Source of the DNA: Cycas panzhihuaensis
Lineage: Eukaryota > Cycadophyta
Assembly (NCBI GenBank): GCA_023213395.1
Contig: CM041465.1
Location: forward strand, 236,723,741 to 236,787,740
Direction: 5' to 3'
Length of the DNA stretch: 64,000 bases
Shown here: one piece after another, positions 32,434 through 43,090 of the stretch
Numbering within the stretch: the stretch's first letter is position 1
How the letters are laid out: every line of letters begins with the position of its first letter
Notes under the pieces: generated by a model
The model's input: the letters and a program-made list of their open reading frames with translations, nothing else
Database searches by the model: none
What the model was told of the DNA's origin: nothing
Position numbers and translations under genes: made by a program

Positions 32434-34983
32434 TGTTTCCTAACTACTGGGAATGGACTCGAGACGCATCGATGCAGGTACGTTTAGGTATATATTCTTA
32501 CTTTTTATTTCCCATGCTTGATTGAGATTATTTAGCGTAGATTGCCTGACATATGTCTGCCTACATGCATTGCTTCTCTGCTTGCTCATAATGCACGTGC
32601 TTATGGCACCTCATCAGCCTATGACGACTCATAACGGGGGCATTCCTCAGTGAATGCTATATCCCATATGGCACACAACCACCCATTTTATCTCCATGGT
32701 CTCTCGGGATGTTTCTGTCAGTCCTATTTACTCCTGTTACAACATGTTACTCGCATTACAGTCCCTCCTAAGCCTGATTTAATCCTTAGTTGGGACTCAT
32801 TTCATTATTTTGGCTACTTGCCCATTACCTGGGCATCCCCCCAGTTGCTCCAGCTTATTTTTAGTCTTGATTTTTACTTTAAAAACCTTATGTTTCTGCC
32901 TTTTTTTCTCTTTTTTTATTTCCAGTCTGATACCACTGTAAACTTAGCGGTATCGCGGTCTTTCTTGATGCTTGAGTTCTTCTTGATATGACTGTTTGAA
33001 ATTTTAAAAAAGAGAACCATGCAACAGTTTCCATTTTTTTTATGGAACTGTCACGTGGTGTCGATCGATTCGCATCGCCCTGACACCCCCAACATTCACC
33101 TACAATGAACAGGGTGATAAAGGGGATTTTGCTCTCCATTCTCAAGATCTTTTTGCCATTTTTCTGACTTTTCAACTAAAAACTCACAGAGAAAGACATA
33201 ATCTACATGCACAGGAACTGGTCATAGAAGATAAGGACTGCTACCAGCTAGATTTGTAGGGCCATTGCTACCCCCTACAGCTGTCAACAGTAAGCCTCAT
33301 ACCTCTTTGTAAGTGATCAAGGTTCCAAAGGAAACTTCTACCAAAAAGCTTCTCCAAAGGGCCAACTACCAAGGCTCTTAGTTTGCAAGGATATTTCACA
33401 CTTTACTCTTGCAAAAAACCTGCTATTATCAGCCCTCATACACTAGTCATTCCTGTTATTTCCTAATAGCAAGCTCATGGTTGATTCTCTTCCAACAAGG
33501 TATTCTTTATTCCCATTTGCAATGTATTTTGTTTTTATTTCTTTTGTGTGCCAATGAATGAAATCCTAGTTTGTCTAGTTTTTTTTATGTTGTTGTACTA
33601 GATTGGTGTTATTCCCCATTTTCTTTTGAGGCCTCACTATTTTATTTAAACCGTCCCTCTCAACCCTTTCTTGGTTGGCCATTGCAAAGGGGCAACATAA
33701 AGAGGATTTGAAGGAGGTGGGTCGGGTTCTGTCCCCCATTGTTGCCCTTCTCCTCAAGGGTTCCGTCCCTTATCCTCTTTCCCTTTGCCATTAGTGCTTT
33801 CTTAGGAAATGGGTTAAGGGAGTTTAGGGAATCTAGTTGTGTTGTTCAAGCTAGCACCAGGAACCTGTTGCCACACTGGTTCTAGAAACCCCATCTGTCA
33901 GCATTGGGCCTTATCTAAGCCCCAAATCTTTCTGTTACTCCTTTCTTTGTTGTTGTTTGTTAACCTACGACCTTGTTGTCAACTTGTTTCTCCTTCCCGA
34001 GTTCCGTGGAGGTCCTTCGTGGGTGAGTTAGCCATTCTGAGGCTATACTCTTTTCCTTTTGGGTGTATTTATGGTGTATGGTGGTGGGAGTCTTTATTGC
34101 ATATCACCATTTTACTTTGTTACATGTTGATGCTTAGTGTAGATTTAAGTTCCATTTGATTTTAGTATGTATTGTTGGTATATTTTGTGGCTCCTCTTCT
34201 GAGAGAAAGGTATTCTCCTAACTTGTTTGCAGGATCTCGCATTAGTGGAGTAGTACGTGGAACAAACCCATTGTAGGTTAGTTCCACGTGTGGTGTATTT
34301 CTTGCTATTTTATGCTTTCGTTTCTTTTCTGTTTATTTGCCTTTGCATGTTTAAGGGGAGGTAAGTAAGCCCCTCTTCCATTGCTTCTGACAACTACTGC
34401 CGATCAGCATCGCATGCATGATGAACGGAGTAGAAAGAAGTGAGGCTTAAAGGGACGAGCAACACTCCACTTAGGCACTGGATCTAGGTATTCTTCTTAT
34501 TCCCTGGATACCCCTTTTACATTATTGTCTTTTATATATCTGCTTGTATAATTAGGAACTTGTAAAAGATTAAAAAGGGAAAAAGGAAAGTGCACTTATT
34601 TTTACATTGTTTCTTACTTTGGCTAGCATAGCATAATGTAGTTAGATTGTTTACGTTGCATTTGAGTTACCCTTGTCGCACCCCCCTTTTTTGTGTTTGC
34701 CTATATGTTAGTTAGCTACCCTTCTATTTTATTACCTTCTCATTACCTTGAGAAGACGCAACGCGCCAGGCGCTTTCTCCTCTTCCTGGCCATCCGAGAG
34801 TTAGGAAGGCCTTAGTTTGCATGGCTACCTGGAAGTAACTAGGCATCTTGCAATCTTGAATCTACGCTCTGGCGCATGGACGCCCTGTGAGGTGAAGTCC
34901 TTGCTGCCTAATTTAATCAGCATTACATGTTTTTATACCCTTTTTGCTAGACGTAGGGACACCACCCCGTAGCAAGCATTTCA
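32434..34983 (+). repeat. 3' LTR, element E
   Basis: 2550 bases, pairing with 11622-14174. It ends AAGCATTTCA and is followed by the target duplication GCAGC (34984-34988). Confidence 0.93.
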
Positions 34984-34988
34984 GCAGC
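34984..34988. repeat. Target site duplication GCAGC (element E), right copy
   Basis: Exact repeat of 11617-11621. Element C's pre-LTR spacer resumes here. Confidence 0.92.
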
Positions 34989-35024
34989 CAGAGACCTGGG
35001 CAACGGCCAGGACAAGCAAGTCTC

Positions 35025-35447
35025 TCAAAGGCAGTCGCTGAGAAGAGGGAGGCAATGCTTATGGATGAGGCAGACGAGGCTGTCAGCCTCAGTGTTGAAG
35101 GCCTGGAGAATATGGCGAACATCAATAAATTGGAAGCAAGCCAAAAGTGACCTCGCGGTCAATGCTAGGGCTCTCAACCATGGGTACCGCATTTGGTAGA
35201 CTTGGGTGAGATGAGACACCACCACGTGGGAGTCACAAAGAAGGATGACAGGTCCATGATGGAAATGTAACGCATCAGTGAGGGTTTTAATAATGGCCAT
35301 GTACTCGACTTCATTATTGGTTACCTTGGGAAGGAAGATTCTAGAGCACAGGCAGTCATGCTTAGAGAAATCATGGAGTATCCACATGGTGGTGGAAGGA
35401 CCAGGATTACGATGGCTTCTGCCATCGAAGAAAATTAAAAGAGCCAT
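35025..35447 (-). CDS. Second RNase H, element C (open reading frame intact)
   Basis: 140 codons from an ATG with no stop or frameshift, the only uninterrupted copy of the four here. It reads MALLIFFDGRSHRNPGPS (first Asp kept in the FFDG position), VTNNEVEYMAIIKTL (Glu), PVILLCDSHVVVSHLTQVYQ (second Asp) and NTEADSLVCLIHKH (terminal N-x-x-AD box). All four catalytic acidic positions are therefore present, although several family residues are changed (GGSRGN to GRSHRN). It starts at the same Met as the other copies. A TATA-like box lies 546 bases upstream. It would cut RNA in hybrids during replication of the element. Activity and expression are not shown by sequence. Confidence 0.82.
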   Translation of the reverse strand: MALLIFFDGRSHRNPGPSTTMWILHDFSKHDCLCSRIFLPKVTNNEVEYMAIIKTLTDALHFHHGPVILLCDSHVVVSHLTQVYQMRYPWLRALALTARSLLACFQFIDVRHILQAFNTEADSLVCLIHKHCLPLLSDCL

Positions 35448-35986
35448 GAATGAGAACGACTCCTATACTGGAAAGAAGTGTAATGAAACTGGAAAAAGAG
35501 GTGAGAAGAGGGCTCTGTATCGCTAGTGATAGTGGTTGTGAAGGGGTACAAAGGCGTAGCAATAAGGCAACCCAAAGGTAGGGAAGGCTACCCCACCAAT
35601 GGGGAAGAGAACGGTGAAAAAGGGGCCCTGGGGCACCCAAACTGACTTAAAGAAGCACAAAGGGGTGCCCGATCGGAGGGGACACTCCCTATGAGAGTGT
35701 TAAGAGTAAAAATAGGTGATGAAAATGAGTCCAGGGTGGCAAAACGAGCCAAACGAGCATAAACTTGGGCATGCACGGGAGTGGCACGTAAATCAAGATG
35801 AAAGGGGCTTCGGCAAAAATGAGGCGTTTGGGGCGTCATTAATGCACTGAAGGAAACGGGTTGAAAGAAGTCCATGGAGATAAGAAAAGGAACTCGGCCA
35901 GAAAGCAATGCTGGCCAGGGCAAAAATGTGGTCTTGAAGGTTGCCTCAGGGGCAAAAAAGGAAGAAGTGCCCAACGGGGGCCCTGC

Positions 35987-35993
35987 CTATATA
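35987..35993 (-). promoter_or_regulatory. TATA-like box upstream of second RNase H, element C
   Basis: On the minus strand CCTTATATAG, aligned with CCTTATATAAG of element E, at nearly the same distance from the ATG. Confidence 0.5.
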
Positions 35994-36431
35994 AGGAAAA
36001 ATGAATGAAAAGGATTTCATTTTAACGAGCTCTCATATGAAATCCAGAGCTCATCCCTTACACAGCGGAGTGCTACCCCATTTCTGGGACATGTAGTAGG
36101 AGATCTAGCTCTTGGATCAGGGCGAGGAGGCAGCCAAAGTGACCGGGAGGGCGAGATGATGACCGTGGGACCATATCTAGTGAGTGGATCGCCAAACCTA
36201 ACCTAAAATCATAATTTAAATTTCAGTGCTTTTTGTGAATTTTTTATGTAGTTTTAGGCCCCATAATGGTGAAAAGCGACCTCTCGGAGTCTGAATTAGA
36301 CCTAGAAAGAGGAAGGACCGGGGCATTAGGTAGCCCTGGTCCTAGTGAGCCCCACTAGGCCCACCCAAAAGACTATTTTTGAGTTTTTTGGTAGGAAAAC
36401 CCCCCTTTGGGGGGTGCCATTTGCACCATAA

Positions 36432-36457
36432 CAAAGATCGCGGTGCCGCGATCTTTG
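36432..36457. repeat. 26-bp palindrome with GATCGCGG arms, element C
   Basis: The arms pair fully except at the centre. Its weaker counterpart in E is 30629-30650. Confidence 0.82.
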
Positions 36458-36480
36458 CCATGGGGCCCAATCGAACCTAG

Positions 36481-36508
36481 CTAAACTCTGCGGTACTGCA
36501 AAGTTTAG
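36481..36508. repeat. 28-bp palindrome, element C
   Basis: Arms CTAAACTCTGCGGT and ACTGCAAAGTTTAG pair with two mismatches. Counterpart of 30557-30584. Confidence 0.78.
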
Positions 36509-36663
36509 CACAGTGTGAAGGCAAACTATAGGAAAAAAGAAAAGGAGGCTCTAGGAGTCTCTAAATCTCAACCAAATGAGGCCGAGGGAGACCCCTGAGA
36601 GGCTGAGGGTAAGGCTGGTTATGGACTAACACGTTCGATGGCGTCCTGCAGATAGTGACCGCA

Positions 36664-38530
36664 GTGGAGAACTGCGAAAACATTATCATGGCTATGTTGA
36701 GTTTCCTGGAGATCATGAGTAGGGAGGATAGAGGAGTCCTGCAGAGATGCGGGTTGCTGAAGGTGGTGAGGACACCTCAGTATATGTCAGATTAGAGACT
36801 GCTAGTGGATATAGTATCACATTAGGACAGGCGAAGGCATGTATTCCATCTGCCCCAAGTAGAGGATGTTATGGTGATGCCTAGGGACATCCCGCAGATC
36901 CTTGGAGTGCCAGTGGCAAGGAGACCAGCCTTGCTAGGAATATTGCCTAGCAGCGAGGCAGCCCATCGAGAGGCAACCATATTTTTTACAGGTCAGGATA
37001 GGTGGGAAAGGTGAGGAGTGCCTCTCCAGAGCATGGTACTATCTAGAGTTCCTCGTGTGAGGAAACTCATCACATTATGCATTATATTCCATATTTCTTA
37101 GAAACAGAACTATAGGGATATCCCAGGAGGCTGGATGGATATCGTACGGAGATGCGAGGCTGGGGAGCACCTGGATTGGGCCACCCTCATAGCAGCAAAC
37201 CTCGTCGCTTAGCTGGACGCTATCAGGGCAGCAGGCAGAGGTGGAATTTCATATAGCACACTGCTGCAATTTTGGTTTTTTGATCATTTTGCAGTAGTGG
37301 CACCATTAGGGGGACCTCACCCCATATTAGAGTGAGCACCCATGATGCATAGATGGCAGACCCGATTCAGGGGAGTAGAGGACTAGGCACATGTTAGGAG
37401 GTCTGTGGATGCCACATCGCTAGATCTCCTTACCATGATTAACTACACCTCAGATCCCTACAGATCGACGAGATGGGACAACGATGAGGAGGCAGGAGCA
37501 ATAGGGGCTACCCCTAGAGATGATGATGGCAACGATGGGGGAGATAGAGGTGATGGGGCCAGCCCATCGTGACCCATAGAGGAGTCAGGTCCATCAGGGA
37601 CTACCGAGGAGACAAGGGGGCCTGTGACATAAGCTCGGAGGTTGAGGATTATGGAGAGACCCAGGGGGATAGCTCCACCAGTAGAGAGAGTGACGCAGGC
37701 TCCAGCAATAGAGACAGTGGTAGAGGAGGTGCCAGAGGAGGAGGTACTGGCAGTTGGTGGAGAGCTAGAGGCAGAGGCCATCGCACGGGCAAAGGAGCCA
37801 GTGGCCATAGCAGGTGAGGCCTTACTCTCCTCGTTGTTTGATAGCCAGATAGATAGTTTGATTTGGTTTTATTATGGTATGCAGTTGGATACATACTGAC
37901 ATATGACATCTTGGCTTTGCAGGTACCACAGAGATCCGGTGGTTGGTGGAGGCTATGGTGAGGGAGATGTTCCCTCAGGTATACGTAGAGGGGTAGTTGC
38001 CCATCCAGGCTAAGGATGCACCCAGATCAGGAGGTACCCACATGGCAGCATTCACCTCATTGGCAAGGGTGAGAGATATATGGGCTACAGAGTCCCAAGA
38101 GCATGTAGCATTCAAGGGACAGATGCAGTGAGATCCGGATGAGGCTTGGGATGAGCGAGACGTACTACGAAGTCGCATACAGGCACTGGAGGCTCAGGGA
38201 GGAGCCAAAGGGGATATAGGGAGCCATATCCGGGTGGTAGTGCTAGAGGAGAGACTCTAGGGGATGGAGGAGAGGCCTCGCCTCATAGAGATAGAGCGGG
38301 ATCGTATACAGGTGTGATACGATCGACTGGTCGAGGACATGGTAGCGTCAAGGTCAACATGGAGTAGGACACAGACCCATATAATAGCAATGACCTCGAG
38401 GAAGCCACGAGACGAGGGGAGCAAGGCAGGAAGCCCGCAGAGACTCAGGAGGAGTCTCAAAGGGATGTGGTCCCTAAGAGAGGGATCACACCGACTAGGA
38501 AATGATACCCCAGGAGCAGGACAGTACTAG
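36664..38530 (+). pseudogene. Antisense plant-mobile-domain-like gene, element C (two exons)
   Basis: It runs opposite to C's gag. The start corresponds to E's ATG at 30393 but reads GTG. Seen in order: RCGLLKVVRTPQYMSD, DRRRHVFHLPQVEDV, DIPQILGVPVARRPALLG, GGWMDIVRRCEAGEHLDWA, YSTLLQFWFFDHFAVVAPLG, an acidic Asp/Gly-rich stretch, then after the intron VEAMVREMFPQVYVEG, a coiled-coil-like LRSRIQALEAQGG and a basic Arg/Ser tail ending GDGTPGA-like. The HVFHLP ... ILGVPV pattern is plant-mobile-domain-like. Seven or so stops, nearly all at Gln, Arg or Trp codons, so it is dead but still nearly colinear with E. Confidence 0.7.
37814..37922 (+). other. Predicted intron of the antisense gene, element C
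   Basis: 109 bases, GTGAGGCC ... GGCTTTGCAG. Its position matches the 112-base intron in E. The interior has stops and differs more between the copies than the flanking coding parts. Confidence 0.68.
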
Positions 38531-39165
38531 GATAGGGCATATATATTTGGTTTTTGACAAGGGAAAGCACGGGCCTCCAGGGAGTCATATATAGAGTCAT
38601 ATGATTGTACCCCCCCCCCCGCAAGGACATTAGATTCTCACAGAGGATATACCATACCATATGTATGATATGACACATGATTTTGATGTATATGTATAGA
38701 CCTAGGGTGATTAGTACCCCATTTTGATATCTATATTGTTGTGTATGATGTAGATGTTTTGTTATGATATTTGTTTGAGATGCACGTATTTCCTTCCATG
38801 CATGGCCATATACCTAACAGGAGCACACATGACCATCATGAGTAGAGGTGATAGACACATGTGGGGTTAGGAAATAGGGCAAAACGCACGTCCATAGAGG
38901 AGCATAGCAAGGTATGCGAAGGAAACACCAAGAGAGAGGGGGAGTAATGATACTCTAGAGTGTCATCCTAACTGGGGGATGCCCAAATAGGAGGACAAAA
39001 GTCCCAAAAGAACATGGGAACATGGGTTCCATGGGAGGAACCAGAAAGAGACAGAAGAGGCCATCCTAAGTTGTCATTCCACCCATGGCTGGGAGAAATG
39101 GGAACAACTTGAGATGGTAGTTTAGGCTCAGTTTAGAGCGTAAAGAGAGAAAGAGGTATGCCTAG
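38531..39165 (-). other. Post-integrase-type noncoding spacer, element C
   Basis: Matches 27772-28460 of E in reverse. No coding seen. It marks the right-hand side of the pol deletion, since this spacer follows integrase in E. Confidence 0.75.
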
Positions 39166-39771
39166 ACCCCATAGGGGTAGGGGTAGTCACACGCAGAATA
39201 GGAGATAGGTGACGAAGGGTAGGCCTAGTGTGTCTAGGCTTACCAGTAAACTCGCTACGGTTAGAACCAGATGAGTGCAATGGACCTGGCAAGCGATGGG
39301 TCATGTGGCAAGGTTGCGTCTGAGTAGGAGTGGCTCTAGTCCTAGGTAAGGATATAGAGCATGAAGAAGAAGTGCTTCTACAAGTAGCTCATTGATGTGA
39401 ATGCCTACGTGAAACTGCTCGAGGAGGCTGAGAAGGTGAAATAAGTGGTTGGTTCAGGACTAGCAACTCAGGAGCTAATGTGGAATGAAGAGGAGTAGGA
39501 ATATCTGATCGAGATATCCCCCTAGGTGCTCGTGAAACTAAGGTGATACGTTGAGGAGAGGGCTCATAACCCTCGCTATCTGACTTGGAATCACCCGTGA
39601 TGGCTAAGTAACTGAAACTGCCTACACCAATAGGGGCAAACCTAACTAGGTTTGGCTCATGACATGGCATAGGGTCTGATTGATGAAGGTCAGTCTCCTG
39701 AAACAAAGGTCCCACAGAAGGGGTGGCCTCCTCAGGATCGCTATCTTCAGTATCGAAGACAGCCTAACAGG
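39166..39771 (-). pseudogene. Linker after protease and pol-deletion junction, element C
   Basis: The part 39389-39715 encodes LVRFAPIGVGSFSYLAI, the counterpart of E's linker at about 24350. The following roughly 220 bases down to 39165 do not match E. No RT, RNase H or integrase motif is found on either strand. The pol genes are therefore deleted or replaced at about 39165-39390. Confidence 0.65.
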
Positions 39772-40398
39772 CTAGATAAGAGGTATGAGATGGCATAGGC
39801 TCACAGATAACAACTTTAACTCATCCTTCATGGACAAATTTAAGTTGCCCCCAACACGTGGAGTAGATTGCTCCCATTTGGTCAAGCCATGGTCAGCCAA
39901 CAAGAGGTTGTACTCCACATCGATATCAAGTACAACAACTTCAACAGAAATAGTCTTCCCTCCTAGGATAAGGGAAAGGGAGACTTTCCCCGATGGGGAC
40001 TTCTCAGTCCCATCATACCCTTGCCATTTCCAAGGGACAGACTCAAGAGCTACTATGCCTAGCTCCTTGAGCATATGCATAGGCATAGCATTAATCGAAG
40101 AGCTATTATCTACAATGGTCCTCTTTATGATAAAATCAGGAGTGTCAATGGTAATGACGAATGGGTAATGAAAAAGCTTCTCCTGCTTATTGGGAGATGG
40201 GAGATCTCTGGGATCAAATGAGATGAAAGGTGATCCATAGGAGGTAATATCTACCATATGGATGGAAGCATCTTGTTGGCCAAGATCTTTAAGAAGAAGA
40301 GCACATTGCTCAGGGCAGCTTCTCAAGACATCCATCAAGGACATCCCCATAGCGACGGTGTGGAGCTCGTCAACGATAGAGAAGGGCTTACCCTTCAT
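39772..40398 (-). CDS. Protease region, element C (open frame)
   Basis: 209 codons without a stop. GKPFSIVDELHTVAMGMSL, then SFDPRDLPSPNK, FVITIDTPDFIIKRTIVDNS with the active-site region DNSSSINAMP, and VEYNLLLADHGLTKW at the end of the fold. The glycine of the Asp-Ser/Thr-Gly triad is Ser and the flap end NLLLGRPWL is NLLLADHGL, so activity is doubtful. E's copy shows the same DNSSS. The frame is probably the 3' part of a gag-protease polyprotein, so the ATG may not be the true start. Confidence 0.7.
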   Translation of the reverse strand: MKGKPFSIVDELHTVAMGMSLMDVLRSCPEQCALLLKDLGQQDASIHMVDITSYGSPFISFDPRDLPSPNKQEKLFHYPFVITIDTPDFIIKRTIVDNSSSINAMPMHMLKELGIVALESVPWKWQGYDGTEKSPSGKVSLSLILGGKTISVEVVVLDIDVEYNLLLADHGLTKWEQSTPRVGGNLNLSMKDELKLLSVSLCHLIPLI

Positions 40399-42831
40399 AG
40401 GTTGGGTAAGCGCCTTTTAAAAATCATAACAGCTAGGGTGTATAAGAATAGTCTTAGGAAGCACAGGGGGTTTCGAAAGAAAAGTTTCTGAAAGAGGATC
40501 AAGGTGAGATATGGATGAAGAGGCACCAACTGCCTCTTTGGCGGATTGAGATCGGGTTAAGGCATACAATAGAGTGGTCTTAAGCAATTGGACAACCTTC
40601 TTTCCCTTATTCTAGGATCGTGAAGGTGATGGAGTGTGTCGGTTAGGGGAACGAGAGGAAGAGGACAAATCTTGGGCGCCCTTCCCTTTATCACAGGAAG
40701 GATGGGAATTCGGGGATCTTCCCTAGTTCTAATTGTTTCTTTGTTGAGCATTGCGATCATGCTCCCCATGTTTGGAGAATGGATTCTTATGGATAGGTTG
40801 ATTGATATTGGGCCTCGAGGCCCACTTGGAAGATGAATCACGTTGTGGGGCATCACGAGGGTGTTGCACCCGACAACGCGAGTCATCATGGAAGCACTCC
40901 CCATGGATGGAACACCACTTCTTCTCGAGTAAAGGATTTACTTTCCTTGCGTGAGAAGGCTGGTTATTACCCCCCACGGGAGGAGTGGCTTAAGAATCCT
41001 ATTGAATTTGTTTGTTGGAAGTTGGAGATGAAGGGGCTTGAAGCTTAAGCTCCTTCATCATACGTTCAAATGAACGTATGGCAGAAGTAAGGGGGTCTAA
41101 GGTCTTCTCGGTCGAGTGAGAAGTAGACCTCGTGGGTTGTGAAGGTTTAGTTTCCTTGGTTGAGGGAGGTGCCTCACGACATTGTGAGGGCTTGAGAGGC
41201 CTCTTGAGTTCAGCTTGGATCTCAATAGCCTCTAATGCTAAGCACTTTACAATCACATAGTCGCATGTGGTCGCCCCTATTTTAAGGACTTCCACATGTA
41301 CTTCAGGGTGAAGTGCATTAACGAAAAGGTCTCTCTTTAACTCCTCAGGCAATGTGGCCTTAGTGGAGTGAAGAAGGTCATGGAATCATCACACAAAGTC
41401 ACGATTCATTTCATCATGACCTTGTTTGAGCAAAAGGAAAGATTTCATTATGCTTTTGAAAGGATAAGCTACATCAAAGTAGTTGATGAATTTGTCCACC
41501 AATTGCTGGAATAAAAAGATAGAGTGGGTAGGGAGGCGATAAAACCACTTAAGGGCATCACCCTGCAAAGATCATAGAAATAGCTTCATCAATATATGGT
41601 CATGAGCCCAGTAATCTATACACGCCATAGAGAAACTACGAATGTACTCTATTAGGTCTTGCGAGGAAGTTCCATCAAATTTAGGAACTTCGAGAGGATG
41701 AGGCAGCAGATTAGTTCTTAATGCCTCAATAGATAGTGGTGTCGATTTATAGTCCATGAAGGGACGTACCCTTACCTAGACTATAGGATCAACGAATGAT
41801 GTAGTAGGTAGTGAGCAAGGAATGGATGTAGGTGGCAAACCCATCCCTCCTTGAGGAAATACCCCTTGCTAGAAGGGGGCTTGAGGATAAGCGTTTTGAA
41901 AGGGAGTTGGGTTCCCTTACGAAGGCGCAGTAAAAGGAGCTATACTAGATGGTGGAAAAGGAGGGTATGGAACTGGGTTTTTCCCATATGGGCCACCCGT
42001 AGGCGGGGCAATCCCATATGGGTGTAGCAGGTCCACCCCATAAGTTGGGAGGTGGTTCCCTTTACACTACCCCCAAGGTTAAGAAGTGTAACCTGGGGGT
42101 ATGTAAAAGGAAGGACCAATAGGATGGTTTTAGGAATATGTGGGAGTGGGTCCCATATGACTAGTGGCTAAAGAGCTAGTAGGATCCATGGGCCTACTAG
42201 GGAACACATGCGCCATGTTAGAGGATGGTACATTAGCCTGACTAGGAAAAGGTATGCTAACCCCCAACTAAGGGAAAGACATACCACAAGAGGGTCTTGA
42301 AGAACTAAGACCCTGGTGAGGTAAGGAAGGTGCAACATTCACCCCCACAGTTTGTGTAGGAAAGGAGCAGGATGAATGCGCAGGAATGAAAGGGTTAATG
42401 GTATTAGGAGGGGCAGGTGCAGATGAAGGAGGTGGAAAAGGAGCAGATAAAAAGGATGCTCCACCATGCAAAACACCTTCAAACCACCTGGGATGTGATT
42501 GAAGGTGAGCTGCTCCAAAGCACTTGCTAATAGCTTCAACCATGTCGGCAAGAGGGGTATCCACGTGACCATAAGAGGTGGATGGGACCTCGAATGATGT
42601 GGACCCCTCAGGGTGCTCCTTGTAAGAATCACCAATCGAAGAGTGAACCTCAAGAGAAGACAGGTCTTCTACCATATGGGTAGAAGGATGGATATCGATG
42701 GGGTGATGTTGGTCACCCGGGTAATAGACAGGATCATCACCCTCTTGGGTGGATCCCGGAATAGATGTAGGGAACTCATGAGTTCCTGAGGTGAATGCGT
42801 GATATGCCCAATCAGAAGGATAGCCCTCCAT
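40399..42831 (-). pseudogene. gag, element C
   Basis: Starts MEGYPSDWAYHAFTSGTHE at 42831, matching E's gag start. The first 187 codons (to 42268) are open, Pro/Ser/His-rich. Later pieces: MDYKSTPLSIEALRTNLLPH and VPKFDGTSSQDLIEYIRSF (about 41757-41620), a middle core with ELKRDLFVNALHPEVHVEVL (about 41350-41280), a Ser/Lys-rich linker, and the zinc-binding KWCSIHGECFHDDSRC (C-x2-H-x4-H-x4-C) near 40900. A handful of stops and frameshifts separate these. All parts of E's gag are present in the same order. Confidence 0.82.
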
Positions 42832-43069
42832 TGTTGAATCAGATTCTGACGATGGAAGTAGGTGCTATGAAGAGTCTTCTAATAAAGGTGGCAAACCTCG
42901 TAAATGACGTGAGAAACGTCACATATAACGCTTTTGCCAAAGTTATTAGAAGAAAAGTGAGTATGAAGCATGCGTTGGGGGCTGCCCAATAGAAAGGGAA
43001 AATAAGGAAGATTACCAGAAAGCAATAGCACCAACATGAAGAGAAGCAAGACTAGCTCCCTTACTGGAG

Positions 43070-43089
43070 GGTCCCTAATATGGTCGCTA
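43070..43089 (-). other. Primer binding site, element C
   Basis: On the minus strand tagcgaccatattaggg follows the 5' LTR, the mutated equivalent of E's tggcgaccatactaggg. Confidence 0.7.
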
Positions 43090-43090
43090 G

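Larger units (their letters stand above)
11622..34983 (+). mobile_element. Element E: complete Tat-like Ty3/gypsy element with antisense gene and second RNase H
   Basis: It is bounded by two 2.55 kb LTRs and exact target duplications. The internal order is PBS, gag (split by chromovirus F), protease, RT, RNase H, integrase, spacer, antisense plant-mobile-domain-like gene, 1.2 kb divergent region, second RNase H, purine tract, 3' LTR. Without F and its extra target copy it is about 16.6 kb. It has all modules of the family but every long ORF is broken, so it is not mobile as read. The LTRs look roughly 92-95 percent identical by eye. Confidence 0.93.
35448..36663. promoter_or_regulatory. Divergent intergenic region, element C
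   Basis: Counterpart of 30394-31628 in reverse orientation. It holds the TATA-like box (35987-35993), an inverted repeat at 36432-36457 (arms CAAAGATCGCGGT / GCCGCGATCTTTG), a palindrome at 36481-36508 and a C-run/G-run hairpin at about 36400-36416. No conserved ORF. Confidence 0.6.
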
